Shown here in pieces: positions 24,757 through 35,600 of a stretch of 64,000 nt of DNA. The DNA lies in contig VFFE01007102.1 in NCBI GenBank assembly GCA_008921705.1, forward strand, positions 79,886 through 143,885. The letters are read 5' to 3'. The notes under the pieces are model-generated. The model saw nothing but the letters and a program-made list of their open reading frames with translations. It searched no databases and was not told where the DNA came from. The number at the start of each line of letters is the position of its first letter. The first letter of the stretch is position 1. This stretch comes from Burhinus oedicnemus (Eukaryota; Chordata; Aves; Charadriiformes; Burhinidae). The position numbers and the translations under genes are program-made.

Positions 24757-27700
24757 GAATGACTGGGGTTTAAGATTATATTTTAGTTGATACTGAGCTG
24801 CTATGAACTTCATGATACTAAAACTTCAGGAGTACCAATCCCATTTTCCTAAGGCACAAAGTACGAACACACTGTGTAATTTTTATTGTAGGGTTTTTTT
24901 ATTTTCAGGATGCAGAGTGTGCATATTGTATTTCCCTGATATTTTACAACACCATATGTAGATTAAAATAAGATCAAATCTTTTTAGTCCCTCAAACCTG
25001 ATCCCACAATCAGATTCGGAGCTTGCACACACGGAACAAAAACGTGTGTGACAGAAATGGTAGGCTCATGCCATTAAAATGAAAAAGGTCGTAAAATGCT
25101 GTAGCTGTTGTTCCTCACAAAGCGTGAACTCATCCTCACTCTGTATATCCAGGTAGATTTTCTTATTAGTGTAATATATATGATGTGAGCAGCAACTAGT
25201 GGCTAGATGAATTTGAATGGGGATGCGTGCTCCATGTAAGGAAGAGGCAGTGCTTACTCAAATGCTGTTAAAACTCCCTCATTTACAGCTCCTGGAGATG
25301 AAACATACAGCAGATTGCCTGTAACCATAGCAATTGGCTCCGACATGAAAGATCTCCAGCATAGAGGTAGTGGTAATGGCAGAAGCAGTGTGGAAGATAA
25401 AGGTGTACAGATAGAGACAGTACCAGGTGGAAGTGAACTACTAAATAAGTGAAGACGAGGTGCCCTAGATGGATTCGGGCAGATGTGTGAGTTTGATGAG
25501 AAGGTTTGGGCTGACGAGGTGACTTGGGGGGAAGGAAGGGAAGGCTGAAGAGAAGGTGGAGGTTTTGGTGCTAATGTGGTGTAGAGGACAAAAGCAGAAC
25601 AGGGCTGGCACGGAGTATGGGGGAGACTTTGCTGGTGGGAGGCTGCTGCCTCACATGTTCTTCTCTTGCAGCAATGGGGGACAACAAAGACAGCTGGATT
25701 TCGGGGATCCTTATGAGTCAGTGTCCCGTTTAGCTCACGGAAGGACTCCACGCAAGTTGTTAGTTGTTATCTTGGTGATGGGTCACGGTGGGATTCCTGG
25801 TGTTGAGATGCAGCACTCAGAAAGATGTGGATACTCCATATCCCAAAGCAGCGCCAGAGGTGCAGGCCTGCTGTTTCAAGATGTGGTAGGAAATTCCCAG
25901 GAAAATAACCACTGGTAAGAGATGGGGAGGAAATAGTTCCTAAAATGTTCAATTGCCTTGGATTATGAGCACTGGTATGAATAAAATATCTGAGACATTT
26001 GCTTTAATATTTTGCCTGGTCTCCATTTTGGGGTCTATTTTTTTGCAAATATATAAAAGTTGTTACCTCTTACTATTTATGACAAACTTAAAGGGAACCA
26101 ATTCTAAGAACAAAGGCCCTTATACAGTAACCCATAGAATCATGGATGTGATTAATTTGTGTATAATAATGATGATGATCAAATTGGCCTATGAGACCCA
26201 GAGAAAACGAAACCATTTACAAGAAGTAAACCATAGCAATAAACTAGGGACTGCAGATGAGGAAAAGTTCGTTGTCTAAAATCTCTAGATTCATATATAC
26301 ACAACTTACATTGGTCCAAAATGAATTTATGAATTCATTAAAAAAATTGGGACCAAACTTCTAAAGAATTCTACCCATTCTGATCATTGCCGTCATCGCT
26401 TTTTTGTAAAGTTTTGTTGAGTTTTGACTGGAAAAAAATCTCAGTAAAAGGTCTTCAGTGTGATTATGGTCTAAATCTGTCTGATTAGGGATAACATCAT
26501 TTGAGCAACTGGAATTACACGTGGGTAAGAGCACAGAGCGAGGAATCCAGCAGTGAGAGTCCCTGGTTGCAGTACTGTACTCCAGGGCTGAGCCGGCTTC
26601 CCGAGGAAGGGGCTCAGCTCCCACACCACAGCCTGCTGTAAATTTCCCAGACTGTGCAGAATACATAAGCCCCTTGGTCTCCCCCACGCTGCCTTTCCAC
26701 TACTTTTTCTTTCCTTATAAAAGTTATTTTTGGTCAGCCAGGCACTTCTTTACAGAAGGCGTAGTAAACATAAGATTTATACAGCTATGTGTCATCTTTA
26801 AATCTACTCAGCTCCCCGGGTAAAAAACGGGATCACAGCAGTGAACATTTTAATAAACAAGCAAAGACATTTTACAAAAAAAAGAGAACAGATAGAAAAA
26901 AGATGTTACAGTTCAACGCCTCCTATCTAGGCTAAAGAAATGAGACTAAGGTTTGTATACACGTTCCCATTTTGGAATATTTTCTGCCAGTGTTTGGTCC
27001 TGAATTAGAGCTGTAGATGCTCAGCTCTACTTCATTGTTTCAGTCTTCTGATTTTGAAGCAATCAGAAACTTGTGAAGCCAGCTGACTTTGCAAGATTTG
27101 GGGGCTAAAATCTGATTAAACAAGGTTGCTGGATATTACCCAGTGTCAAATCACTGGTTCATCTTTTCAGTATATCTTTAGGAGTGTATGATTGCCCTGA
27201 GATATCTGCTGAGAGAGAGATATATTTTTATGTCTAAGGATTAGCTGGCACTGTTATTGCTAGTATCTGGCAAAGTTTCACTTTCTGCTATGATTTGTGT
27301 TCCTAAATTAAATTTGGTGTGGTGCTAGCAGCTTGGGATAAGCACCAATTATAAGTTCTGATAAAAAAAATAAACTAGAAATCTAAACTACCATTAGGAC
27401 TACCAGTTAAAGATTTATTCCAAAGTTCATCTACCCCTACAATGTACCCTGGCCCTAAGCTAGACAACACCTTTTTACACCATCGCTTTGCAAATCTAGA
27501 TGGTCCTCGGATGCTTAGGTTTTAACATCTGCTAAATATGGTTAGCATCACTGTCAAATTGGAATGAGTCTGCAGTGACTGGGTCCAAGTCTGCAATCAT
27601 CAACTGTCTAATTTGGTAATGGTAACTTCAGCAGAAGCAGAATCAAGACCAATAATTTCTCCCATATCAAATTTATGTACATTATAATGTAATGAAAGTA

Positions 27701-28240
27701 TTCCCCAAGGAGATTTCCTTTGCTGTGTATAGCACACAATACCAGTTGAACACTTTTCTTACCCATTTTGTATTTTACCTACTGATATTACAGTGTCATT
27801 GGGAAATGCCCTACCTTATATAGGTGCAGGGTGCCTTGAATGTTTTTTACTGCCTTGTAAACTGTAAATATGCATTTAATCTTAATTACTGCAAATACTA
27901 TACCGATCTTCCTCCAAAAATACTTTACTATAAAAATGCATTCTATCTGGAACATTATAAGCTAAACTTATAGTTTCCAATTAAATACTGTGAATCCAGA
28001 CAGATCTGAAAGGTATTCAGATTCCTCCAAGGTGTTTAGGATGCCAGTATTTCGAGATTAGATGTCTGCTGGAAACTGCCGTTCTCTGGTAGAAGAGGTA
28101 ACTTCCAATAGGGAAAAAAGCCAAAGCTTTTCTGCAAGATACGGGTTACTTTTAAAATCTGTGGGGGCATCAATTTTCCACTCTCAGGTCAAACTGTAGT
28201 CAACACTGATGTCAGCCCACGCAAGCAGATATCAATAATG
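24166..28240. other. Unique noncoding DNA with one microsatellite
   Basis: Apart from the AC run at 24.7 kb, no repeat is clear. A 165-codon reverse-strand open frame at 25,254-25,751 is rich in proline, serine and leucine. That is because the forward strand is purine-rich (GGGGGGAAGGAAGGGAAGG), so the frame is compositional. A forward 108-codon frame at 25,953-26,279 has no recognisable motif. Confidence 0.55.
24723..24750 (+). repeat. AC dinucleotide microsatellite, 14 units
   Basis: Fourteen uninterrupted AC units, followed by AAAATGG. A perfect run of this length is likely to be length-polymorphic. It is the only long pure microsatellite in the window. Confidence 0.97.
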
Positions 28241-28244
28241 ACAG

Positions 28245-28640
28245 TACGCCTCAGCCGGCACTGCTCTTACCTCTTGGCTAGAAGGTCACAAGTTTAAGTC
28301 TCCCACCAGGACTTGGGCTGATTCTTAATGCTGACACGGCAGTACAACGCCAGGGAGGTGTTGAACTGTTTGAGGTGCCGTCCTTCATGAGATGAGATGT
28401 TAATCCAAAATCCCTTTCGCCTGTCCCTGCTGCCTGTCTAGGCAATATCGCCATGGCACTTTTGTGAAAAGAGGCTGGCTAAGCCTCCTTCCCAGCCAAA
28501 ACTCCCTGTCACACAACGACAGGCTCAGCCGTCCAAGGCAGATCACAAGCCATTGTGTTATTGCACCACCATTACTGTATTTAGTTAAGTACAATGGAAA
28601 CATTGTCAAGCGTTTTAGGATACACAGGATACGAAGGGCC
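28245..28640 (+). mobile_element. Ancient tRNA-headed SINE (LF-SINE/DeuSINE-like)
   Basis: The 5' part has a tRNA-like head: an A-box-like CGCCTCAGCCGG (28,247-28,258; 10 of 12 consensus positions), a 33-base spacer containing ACCTCTTGGCTAGAAGG like an anticodon arm, and a B-box-like GTTTAAGTC (28,292-28,300; one mismatch to GWTCRANNC). The body follows the order I remember for SINEs of coelacanth and sharks: GACTTGGGCTGA, a TGCTGACAC-like block, GGAGGTGTTGAACTGTTTGA, GAGGTGCCGTCCTTCATGAG, GATGAGATGTTAATCC, ATCGCCATGGCACTTTTGTG, AAAAGAG, then CAAGCGTTTTAGGATACA near the tail. It is nearly full length but diverged. The exact family (LF-SINE, another DeuSINE, or a sauropsid relative) needs a library search. 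Confidence 0.65.
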
Positions 28641-30289
28641 TAATGCAAAAGCCAAAATCTAATGCAGTCTTCTAAATTCTATTGTTTATCGTGTCTCTGT
28701 ACACAGGCACACAAACACATTACATGTATATTTAGAAAGTGGGGCTCTGTTAAAAATTACATTCAGCTTGCACCCATTCCATTTATATTAAGTTGAGCAA
28801 TTATATTCCTTCCCTCAAACTGATTTTTTTACCATTTTGAAATAAGAACTCTGCATTTAATATCAGACATTCTTTATTAAAGAACCATATTGTTTAGCTT
28901 GTCATGATATAGAGTTGCTTTTCCATAAGTACATTAAGCATGGGTACTCAGGGGATATTTTCTTCAAAGCAAGTGGAAATTCTGGGAAGAGACGTGTTAT
29001 AACAACTATGTCTATGGTTAAAAATGAGAAATAGTAGAAAGCTTGGATGTTCTCTGAGGAATAGGGTGCTATATGTAGCATTGTGGAAATGCCATCTGAG
29101 GATGGTTATGGACTAAGAAGACTGCATGCTCCATTTTATTTTATTTAATTTCATTTTATCTTATATCACTTTATTTTCCCTGGCACGTTGACTAGAACTA
29201 GACTGTTAAATATTCATTTTATTTACAGCACACAATTGAAAAATGCATGTGTATGGGATGTAAACCTTGGGAACTCCATATAAAGAGTTAATATGGAAAA
29301 GGCTATAAAGAAGCTATGAGTTTTTGGGTGCAAATCAGAATAACGTAAGACTTTTCCTCCCCCCTCAAATTAGAAGCTCTATGATCTTCTGAAATCAAAG
29401 TATCTGTTTAAAAAAATTAAACCGGGGACTAAAACTTCAAAATAACGCAATCCCCCTTTTTTTTAACCACTTTGCATAATATAAAGTGCTTAAACTCTTT
29501 TTGCAGCAGTCCTGCTGGCTTTCTGTTGCTTGATATTCTGACCATTTTTGAACCCTTGAACTCTGACAGAGAGGAGGGACTTGGAGAGGTTGTCATCTGA
29601 TCTATGTAAGAAGGCAAAAGGAATAGCTTTCTCTTTAATAGCACTCTTTTCTGCTTAACAGTTGGTGGGAGATTAAAATGATCTAGGTGGATAAGGCAGG
29701 TTAAAGGTCAAGGGACACCACAACTCCCCCTCTCCCCCACATGTCAAAATATAGACAGGTCGTTAGAAGTTAAAATTTTATGCCCCTTTCCCAAATATTT
29801 CAGTCTATTTATGCACTAATTTTTATTGTAAATTCCAATTCTTGAGGGGGACCGGACCCCTACTAGGCTACTGTCCAGCCTGTATAGTCGTCAGGTGCTG
29901 ACATTCTGAGTTTCAGCCATATTAATTGCTGGATAAAGGCTATAATCCCCTCTCTTTGAAGCCCAAGACTGATTTTTAGGCAGTACTTCAAAAGCAGCAC
30001 ACAACTGAAGAGGCATATTTCCTACTAGCACTGAATCAACATGATTTACTCTGTTTGCATTCGTCTACATACGCCTTGCATATTTGGCTGCACAACAAAA
30101 AGGTGTGAGTTGGCTGTAATATAGTCTAAGGAGAGGTTTTTACTATCCTGAAGTTGATATATGACCTCATCTGAGACATACCGTTCCAGATCTTTGCTTT
30201 AAGCATCATTAGGAAAGTATAAACTCCTATATCATGCTTTTGTTACCAATGAAAAATCCTGCCTTACGTTGCTAGAATTTTTTTCTCCC
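28641..30289. other. Unique AT-rich noncoding DNA
   Basis: AT-rich sequence with a TTTTA-rich low-complexity stretch at about 29,133-29,177. No exon or mobile element was recognised. Confidence 0.55.
29133..29177 (+). repeat. Imperfect TTTTA-rich tract
   Basis: Degenerate units of ATTTT/TTTTA with interruptions. Low-complexity AT sequence; no function inferred. Confidence 0.6.
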
Positions 30290-31150
30290 CGCAACATCAT
30301 ATTAAAACTATAATTTAGAGGGAGGCTGATTCTTAAGCCGTGAATAAATAAGGCCCGTGTTTTGAAAAAGCAAACCTTTTCGAAACACAGATTTTAATAT
30401 CTTAAATACTGCAGCTTCTTAATTAAATGAAGCTGTGATCCAGCAGCAAAGATCCATTATTAAGAATAAATAAACATACTGTTCAGCTTGTTTTCGGGGA
30501 AAGGAAGCGGGCGAAGAGGTCTTTTAATCGTAAATAAATTTCTAGCAACTGCAGAACTTGTGGCTCGGCGTCGGTGCGTACTTTGCTTCTGGCTGTGCCT
30601 CTTTTTGTGGCGGGGTGTACTTGGCTTCTGGCTGGCTGTCCGCAGAGCCGCACTATAGGGACTTTCTCATCCAGGATTTGCCAAGTATACTTAGTGTTAT
30701 GTTTGAGAAAGATTAACAATATTTCAGATCAAAGGAGAATCCTGCTGCACGGTCTTACAAGATTGTCATTCACTCCCATTATGGCTCATTTGCACAAGAT
30801 TTTCATGTAATATGAGCCATTGTTTTGATGGCAGTGATTTGACATAAAGACAGGGCCAAAATGCATCTCGGAGCCCCACTCCGTCAGGCTGGGGGGTAGC
30901 CGGGGCGCAAAGAACTTGCCAATCATAAAATGCAACTTTGTCTCAGTTATATTAAAGCCTTTATCAGGTGGAAAACTTCTGAATGAGCATTGATTCCAGG
31001 AGAAAAACTAACAATGGCCATTTTTATTAAAGCGTAGGCACTGTTTTAACTCGGCAAAGTTTTGGTTAATGTGAAATGCCAAGATCGCGTTCGGAGTAAT
31101 TTTGATCAGCCATATATTCTGATGGCTTGTTCGTTACTTTGAAATACTGA
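30290..31150. promoter_or_regulatory. Candidate conserved noncoding element cluster
   Basis: AT-rich but not low-complexity, free of recognisable repeats, and dense in homeodomain-type cores: TTAATTAAATGA at 30,419, GGATTTGCCAAG, ATTTTTATTAAAGCG near 31,022, CCAATCATAAAATGCAA near 30,918. Preserved CpGs occur in an AT-rich setting (30,500-30,660 and 31,085-31,130). In vertebrates this texture is typical of developmental enhancers in gene deserts. This is a judgement from texture; no alignment was possible. An open frame of 78 codons at 30,574-30,810 shows no known domain. Confidence 0.3.
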
Positions 31151-31601
31151 GTTTGTTTTAAAATGTTTCACAAAAGTTGGAGAGCCCCACACTGGGAGTG
31201 ACATACGAGAAATGTATTTATCCCAATATTTATAGTTTAACCTAGTAGCTTTGTTTTAAGGATCAAATTTGCCATATAGATGCTTTGCAGCCACTTTAAA
31301 ATGCAGATGCATTTGACTGTAGTGCCAAACAGAAATCAATACAATTTATTAGAGAAGAAAAGTAATCCGTATCAAACAATTTTCTTCAACTCTTTTCTTT
31401 TGAGTAATACCTTTTGGGGTAAATTTAGATTTTGTGGTAAATGAGCATTAAACTTTACAAAGTCGGTGAAGCAGTTTTTCGGAGTCTGATTTAAAGCCAC
31501 GAGTGGGATCTGGACAAAGCCTGTTGCTTTGGCTCTAATACACCCTATGGGGCTTAGGTAGCACAGGGAACTCAGTGCAGGGGTCGATCCGGGATGTCTC
31601 A
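31151..31601. other. AT-rich noncoding DNA
   Basis: No recognised exon or repeat. The sequence continues the texture of the preceding block but with fewer motif clusters, and merges into the palindromic repeat that follows. Confidence 0.5.
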
Positions 31602-31669
31602 GGCCCAATCCTGTAATTCTTGCTCAGGCTGAGCTCCCATTGACTTCAGACAGGAACTGCAGGATGCCC
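31602..31669. repeat. Short palindromic sauropsid repeat
   Basis: The ends are inverted: GGCCCAATCCTG (31,602-31,613) and CAGGATGCCC (31,660-31,669). The middle reads GAGCTCCCATTGACTTCAG. I remember this pattern ('gggcctgatcctgca...ctcccattgacttcaatgggag...tgcaggatcaggccc') as a very common short palindromic element of turtle and crocodilian genomes that also occurs in birds. This is an old, degenerate copy. Confidence 0.5.
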
Positions 31670-32364
31670 ATTCTTTCCTGCCCAGCTAAACTCCTTAGGT
31701 ACAATTATGCAAGTTAAACACAAAATTTCAGCTGTAACTGTAAGTTTCCTGGGTTTCTGTGGGTCTAAATTGTCATTAAGATTTTTACCCACTTTTTTTC
31801 TGTCTGTTTTGAGGCATGGTAGTTCTTTTTCCAATAGTGGGGGAAAAGAGAAAATTATTAAAAATGTGAATGCATGAGAAGATGTGGCACATTATATAGG
31901 GATTTAGAAAACAATTTACTTCAAAGACCTAACGGTGTCTTTAAAGCTGTTACTGATGCGTGTGGAGTTATAATGCTAATACATGCATACGTAAAGCTCT
32001 AAAGAAAAGTTATTGTGCAGAAGATTATTTTAAGATGTAAATGGTATGTTCTTCTCCTTTCTGTTTTCGTGGGTGTAAGTAGTTAATATTTTGTAATGGA
32101 CAAAACACCTGAAATAATTAGTTATAAACTGCAAAGAGTATTTTAGAGAGAAAGAAATGTTGAAGAATACCACTGCTGTGATATGTTTCAAATTGTTTTC
32201 ACACTTTGTATTGCAAGTTACACTTAAATCCATCTGGTGTGCTTTTAAAATAAAAATAACTAAAATATCCTTATATGAAAATGTGCGATGGAAGGAACCT
32301 TGTGGCTGGGTTATAAAGTCTTGGTAAATGGACTGTAAAGTGGAAACAGTGAAAAACATTTCAC
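31670..32364. other. AT-rich noncoding DNA
   Basis: No recognised feature. A reverse-strand open frame of 109 codons at 32,030-32,359 shows no motif. Confidence 0.55.
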
Positions 32365-32690
32365 TTGGGTGACGATAGCTGGCATCTCCCTTCTAGTCTG
32401 TCACGAAAAGGATTTATTTCAGGAAACTCATCGCGTACTGTGGAAGGTAGCATCTATATGTCAGCAATTCCACTGGCATTTCATGGAAAGCTTAAAAATA
32501 TAAACATTAAACTATTAGATCAATGTTTTTATCCCTCATCAGGAAATGCTTGCAAAATACATGAGCAACAGCGCCCTCTGCATCTGAAACCCCTCCGATT
32601 ATTAAAACCAGACTTTACTACTTGCAAAAGGGAGCCTTTTAATTTCAATTACTGTTGTTTTCAGCTGCTGGTAGGTATAGCTGGGGGAGC
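32365..32690. promoter_or_regulatory. Candidate conserved noncoding element
   Basis: Non-repetitive, with preserved CpGs in AT-rich context (CATCGCGTACTG near 32,428) and clusters such as AACATTAAACTATTAGATCA (32,501) and TTTTAATTTCAATTACTGTT (32,636). A forward frame is open across most of the block (112 codons) but reads as low-similarity filler with no known domain. Enhancer or silencer function is inferred from texture only. Confidence 0.25.
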
Positions 32691-32699
32691 GGGGGAGGG

Positions 32700-35600
32700 G
32701 TGAAAATATTCGGATATATTTCTAAGTGATGTGTAACTTTACAATATTACCTGATAGCTTCAGTACCCTTAGGTACAAAACTTACAATAATACATATTTT
32801 AAAGTTACCTAGAACAAACAAGCACAAAATAGCAGTAAAGATGTTGCACTTTTGAATTCCCTTCAGCATAAATTAAATCCACAGTATGTCATTAACAGTG
32901 AAGCCCATCACAGTCTGGAGTTTCGTTTTAGTACGGGTTGACTGTATTATTTTAATAATTTTTCACTCTTCAAATATTAGACACAGAATCAGAACTATCT
33001 GTTCCTTTTAGTGTTCAGACACTTATTCTGGGGAGTTTCCAGAAACCAGTAGTAAAGCCAGGGACAGATGCATGACGATATTTCAGGATTTGTTAGACAT
33101 AATGATGCATTTTAGATTGGGGAGCTAACTATTTTTGCAAGGCTCAAAATAGAATTCTGCAAGCAAGTAATTATTAGAAAAATGGATTAATTTGAAGTAA
33201 GTGTTTTATGTTCCTACAATAAGAGATGGAAGAAAATGGTCCTGTGTGAAAAGTTCTTGCATAATATTTCTCGATGATCAAAAAGAACAAAAATTAATTT
33301 CTATTTGCTATTTATATAAGCAATTAGTACAGCTGAGATGCTAATTAAGCTCATAATATTCATCTCATTCCTATAAAAGGCGTAAGATGAGCTGTCCAAA
33401 AAAATCACAGCATAAACATCATATTTCTCTTAAATTAAATGCAGCAATTTTAGATATTTTCCACTGACAATTTATTTCTTCAAACCAGAAGCAGTGAAGT
33501 ATTAGAGCTCTCTATATATTATATATCCATAAAGTATAGAGAAGTAGCAGGATACTTTGAATTTTTTTTTAAGTAGATTATCTTTTTTCAGTTCTTCGGT
33601 AGGGATAATTTAATTCTTCTTTGCTATTTCTCATCACTTCCTTAGTCAATAATTCCTTATCTTTAATACGAAAGTAGCTCATAATAACAAGTTTTGTGTC
33701 TGAAATACGAGTTTTAGAAATGTTCAGGGTTATTTCTACATGGATTGCAGTTTATAGATTTAAAGAAAAAATGAGTGAATTGTATGGAAACTATTATAAA
33801 GGACTCATTTTATAAAATTAAAGTAGTAAAATTAACATCAAGGAGTGGTATTCTCTTGCTTTAATAGAATGGAAATAGATCTACATTTACAACATGATAT
33901 TGATGTGACAAAATACACTCTTAAAATTTACTCATTTGAGAAAGGCAAACTGTCTTTGTCACAGCAATTAAGGAGAAGTAGAAAGTCTAAAATCATATCG
34001 CTTCTGCATATCAACCAAACACTTGTAATGGAAATTCAAAGACATATCTGAACATTAACGTAAGCTTAGGTTATTGACGTGAAGGGGGTTTAACGATCAG
34101 AAAACAATAGTTCTTTGTTTTATTTCTACTTTTAAGCAATTTAAGATGCTGCTTGGAAAGATATGAAGTCTCACGAAATTTTCAAAGACAAAACACTAAT
34201 GGCTCTTAGTATCACTGTGTTCATTTTAAGAGCAAATTAAAAGAGTGAAAGAACGGTGCAAATAATTGTTTCATATGTTCTTTGCTTGTGACTGCTGTAA
34301 TCATCCAGGCTGATTTACAAATGTAGACTTGAAGGTTTCTCAGCTTCCTGCAGTGTAGAAGACTGTTACTTTGGCACTCACACTCATGCCCTTGTAATCA
34401 CCACTCAAAACTCTGCCCTGGTACTTCCAATTCCCAGTCTCTTGATTGAACACCTCATTCTGTGCTAACAAGGTGTCCAAGGTATTTGAACAGGGGCTGC
34501 AGTCAGAAAATTGTTAATGGTTTCACTCATTAAGAGTTGCTGCACTAGTTTTGGTAATTTGGTAACTGTCTAAATTGCAAGTTGATTTTTTCCTTCATTT
34601 TAAAGAATGATGCTAAAATTTGAGACGAGGAACACTAACTGCTACAAAACCCCAGAAGGGTGCTTAAATCACTCTATTTGTATTACAGCAAAGGGTTTTC
34701 ATAGCAGAAAGGGTATTATTTTATTTTTGAGGTTATGTTTTAAAATTATTGAGAAATGCAAAACCAAGTATTAAATGGAAACCTAAAGACAGAAAATGTA
34801 CAAAAAGGGAATAATAAGCTGTAAAACAGCCTGGAGATCTTAAAGAAAGTATTTAGGAAGCAAAGCTAATATCAAAATTACAAACGGAAAAGTCGGAAAG
34901 CATTTGCCTTGGGCCTGGATGTACTTTTGAGTAATTGGGATTAAATTCTTTAAAATAAAAGGATTTATAGCTGTAGCAAACTGTGGTATATGTACCTGAA
35001 AACAGGCCCTAGGAGTCTTAAATAATTTTTTGCTGTAGTGCAAGCTAAGCAGAAAGCAAGCCAAGATCAGTGGGCCTGATCCTGCAATCCATACTCAAAT
35101 AAGAATCTTTTCCTTTTTCACTTGTCTATCTTGCACGAGTGCAACGTTTAGGAAGAAATGCATTCCCTGCAAAAAAGCAATAAAGAATGCTTAAAATCCA
35201 TTAAAAGAAAGGCACGTAAGGGATTTTTCTAGTTGTATCCTCCCTGTCGTCTGGGATCGCTGAGTTACTTTCTTGAGCTATGGAATATTGAAGCAGGGAG
35301 TAGGTTATGTTTTCAGACAACAGTTTACACCTGAAGCGATTTCTCAGATTTCTCTGAGAGAAGAATTTAATTTTTGGAGTAGAAAGAAAGAACTTTTCTG
35401 AAAAAAGGTGGAAAAGAATAGCTTGCAGGTTTTTATTTAATCCACTAAAGGTTTAAGTCATCCCTAAAAACTTGCAACTTACTCATGTAAAAGGAGGATT
35501 AAAATTCAGTGAGTCACCCTACGCTGCATCTTTTGGCCAGGTTTTGTGGTTTTTCAATTACATATCTGTCTTTAAAAATGCTCTTCTCTTCTCTGTGGCT

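Noticed and set aside
25254..25751. Reverse-strand open frame of 165 codons rich in Pro, Ser and Leu
   Set aside because: Bias follows from a purine-rich forward strand; no motif is recognised.
26133..26155. CATAGAATCATGG, similar to the start of a reverse CR1
   Set aside because: The similarity ends after about 12 bases and the following sequence is unrelated to CR1.
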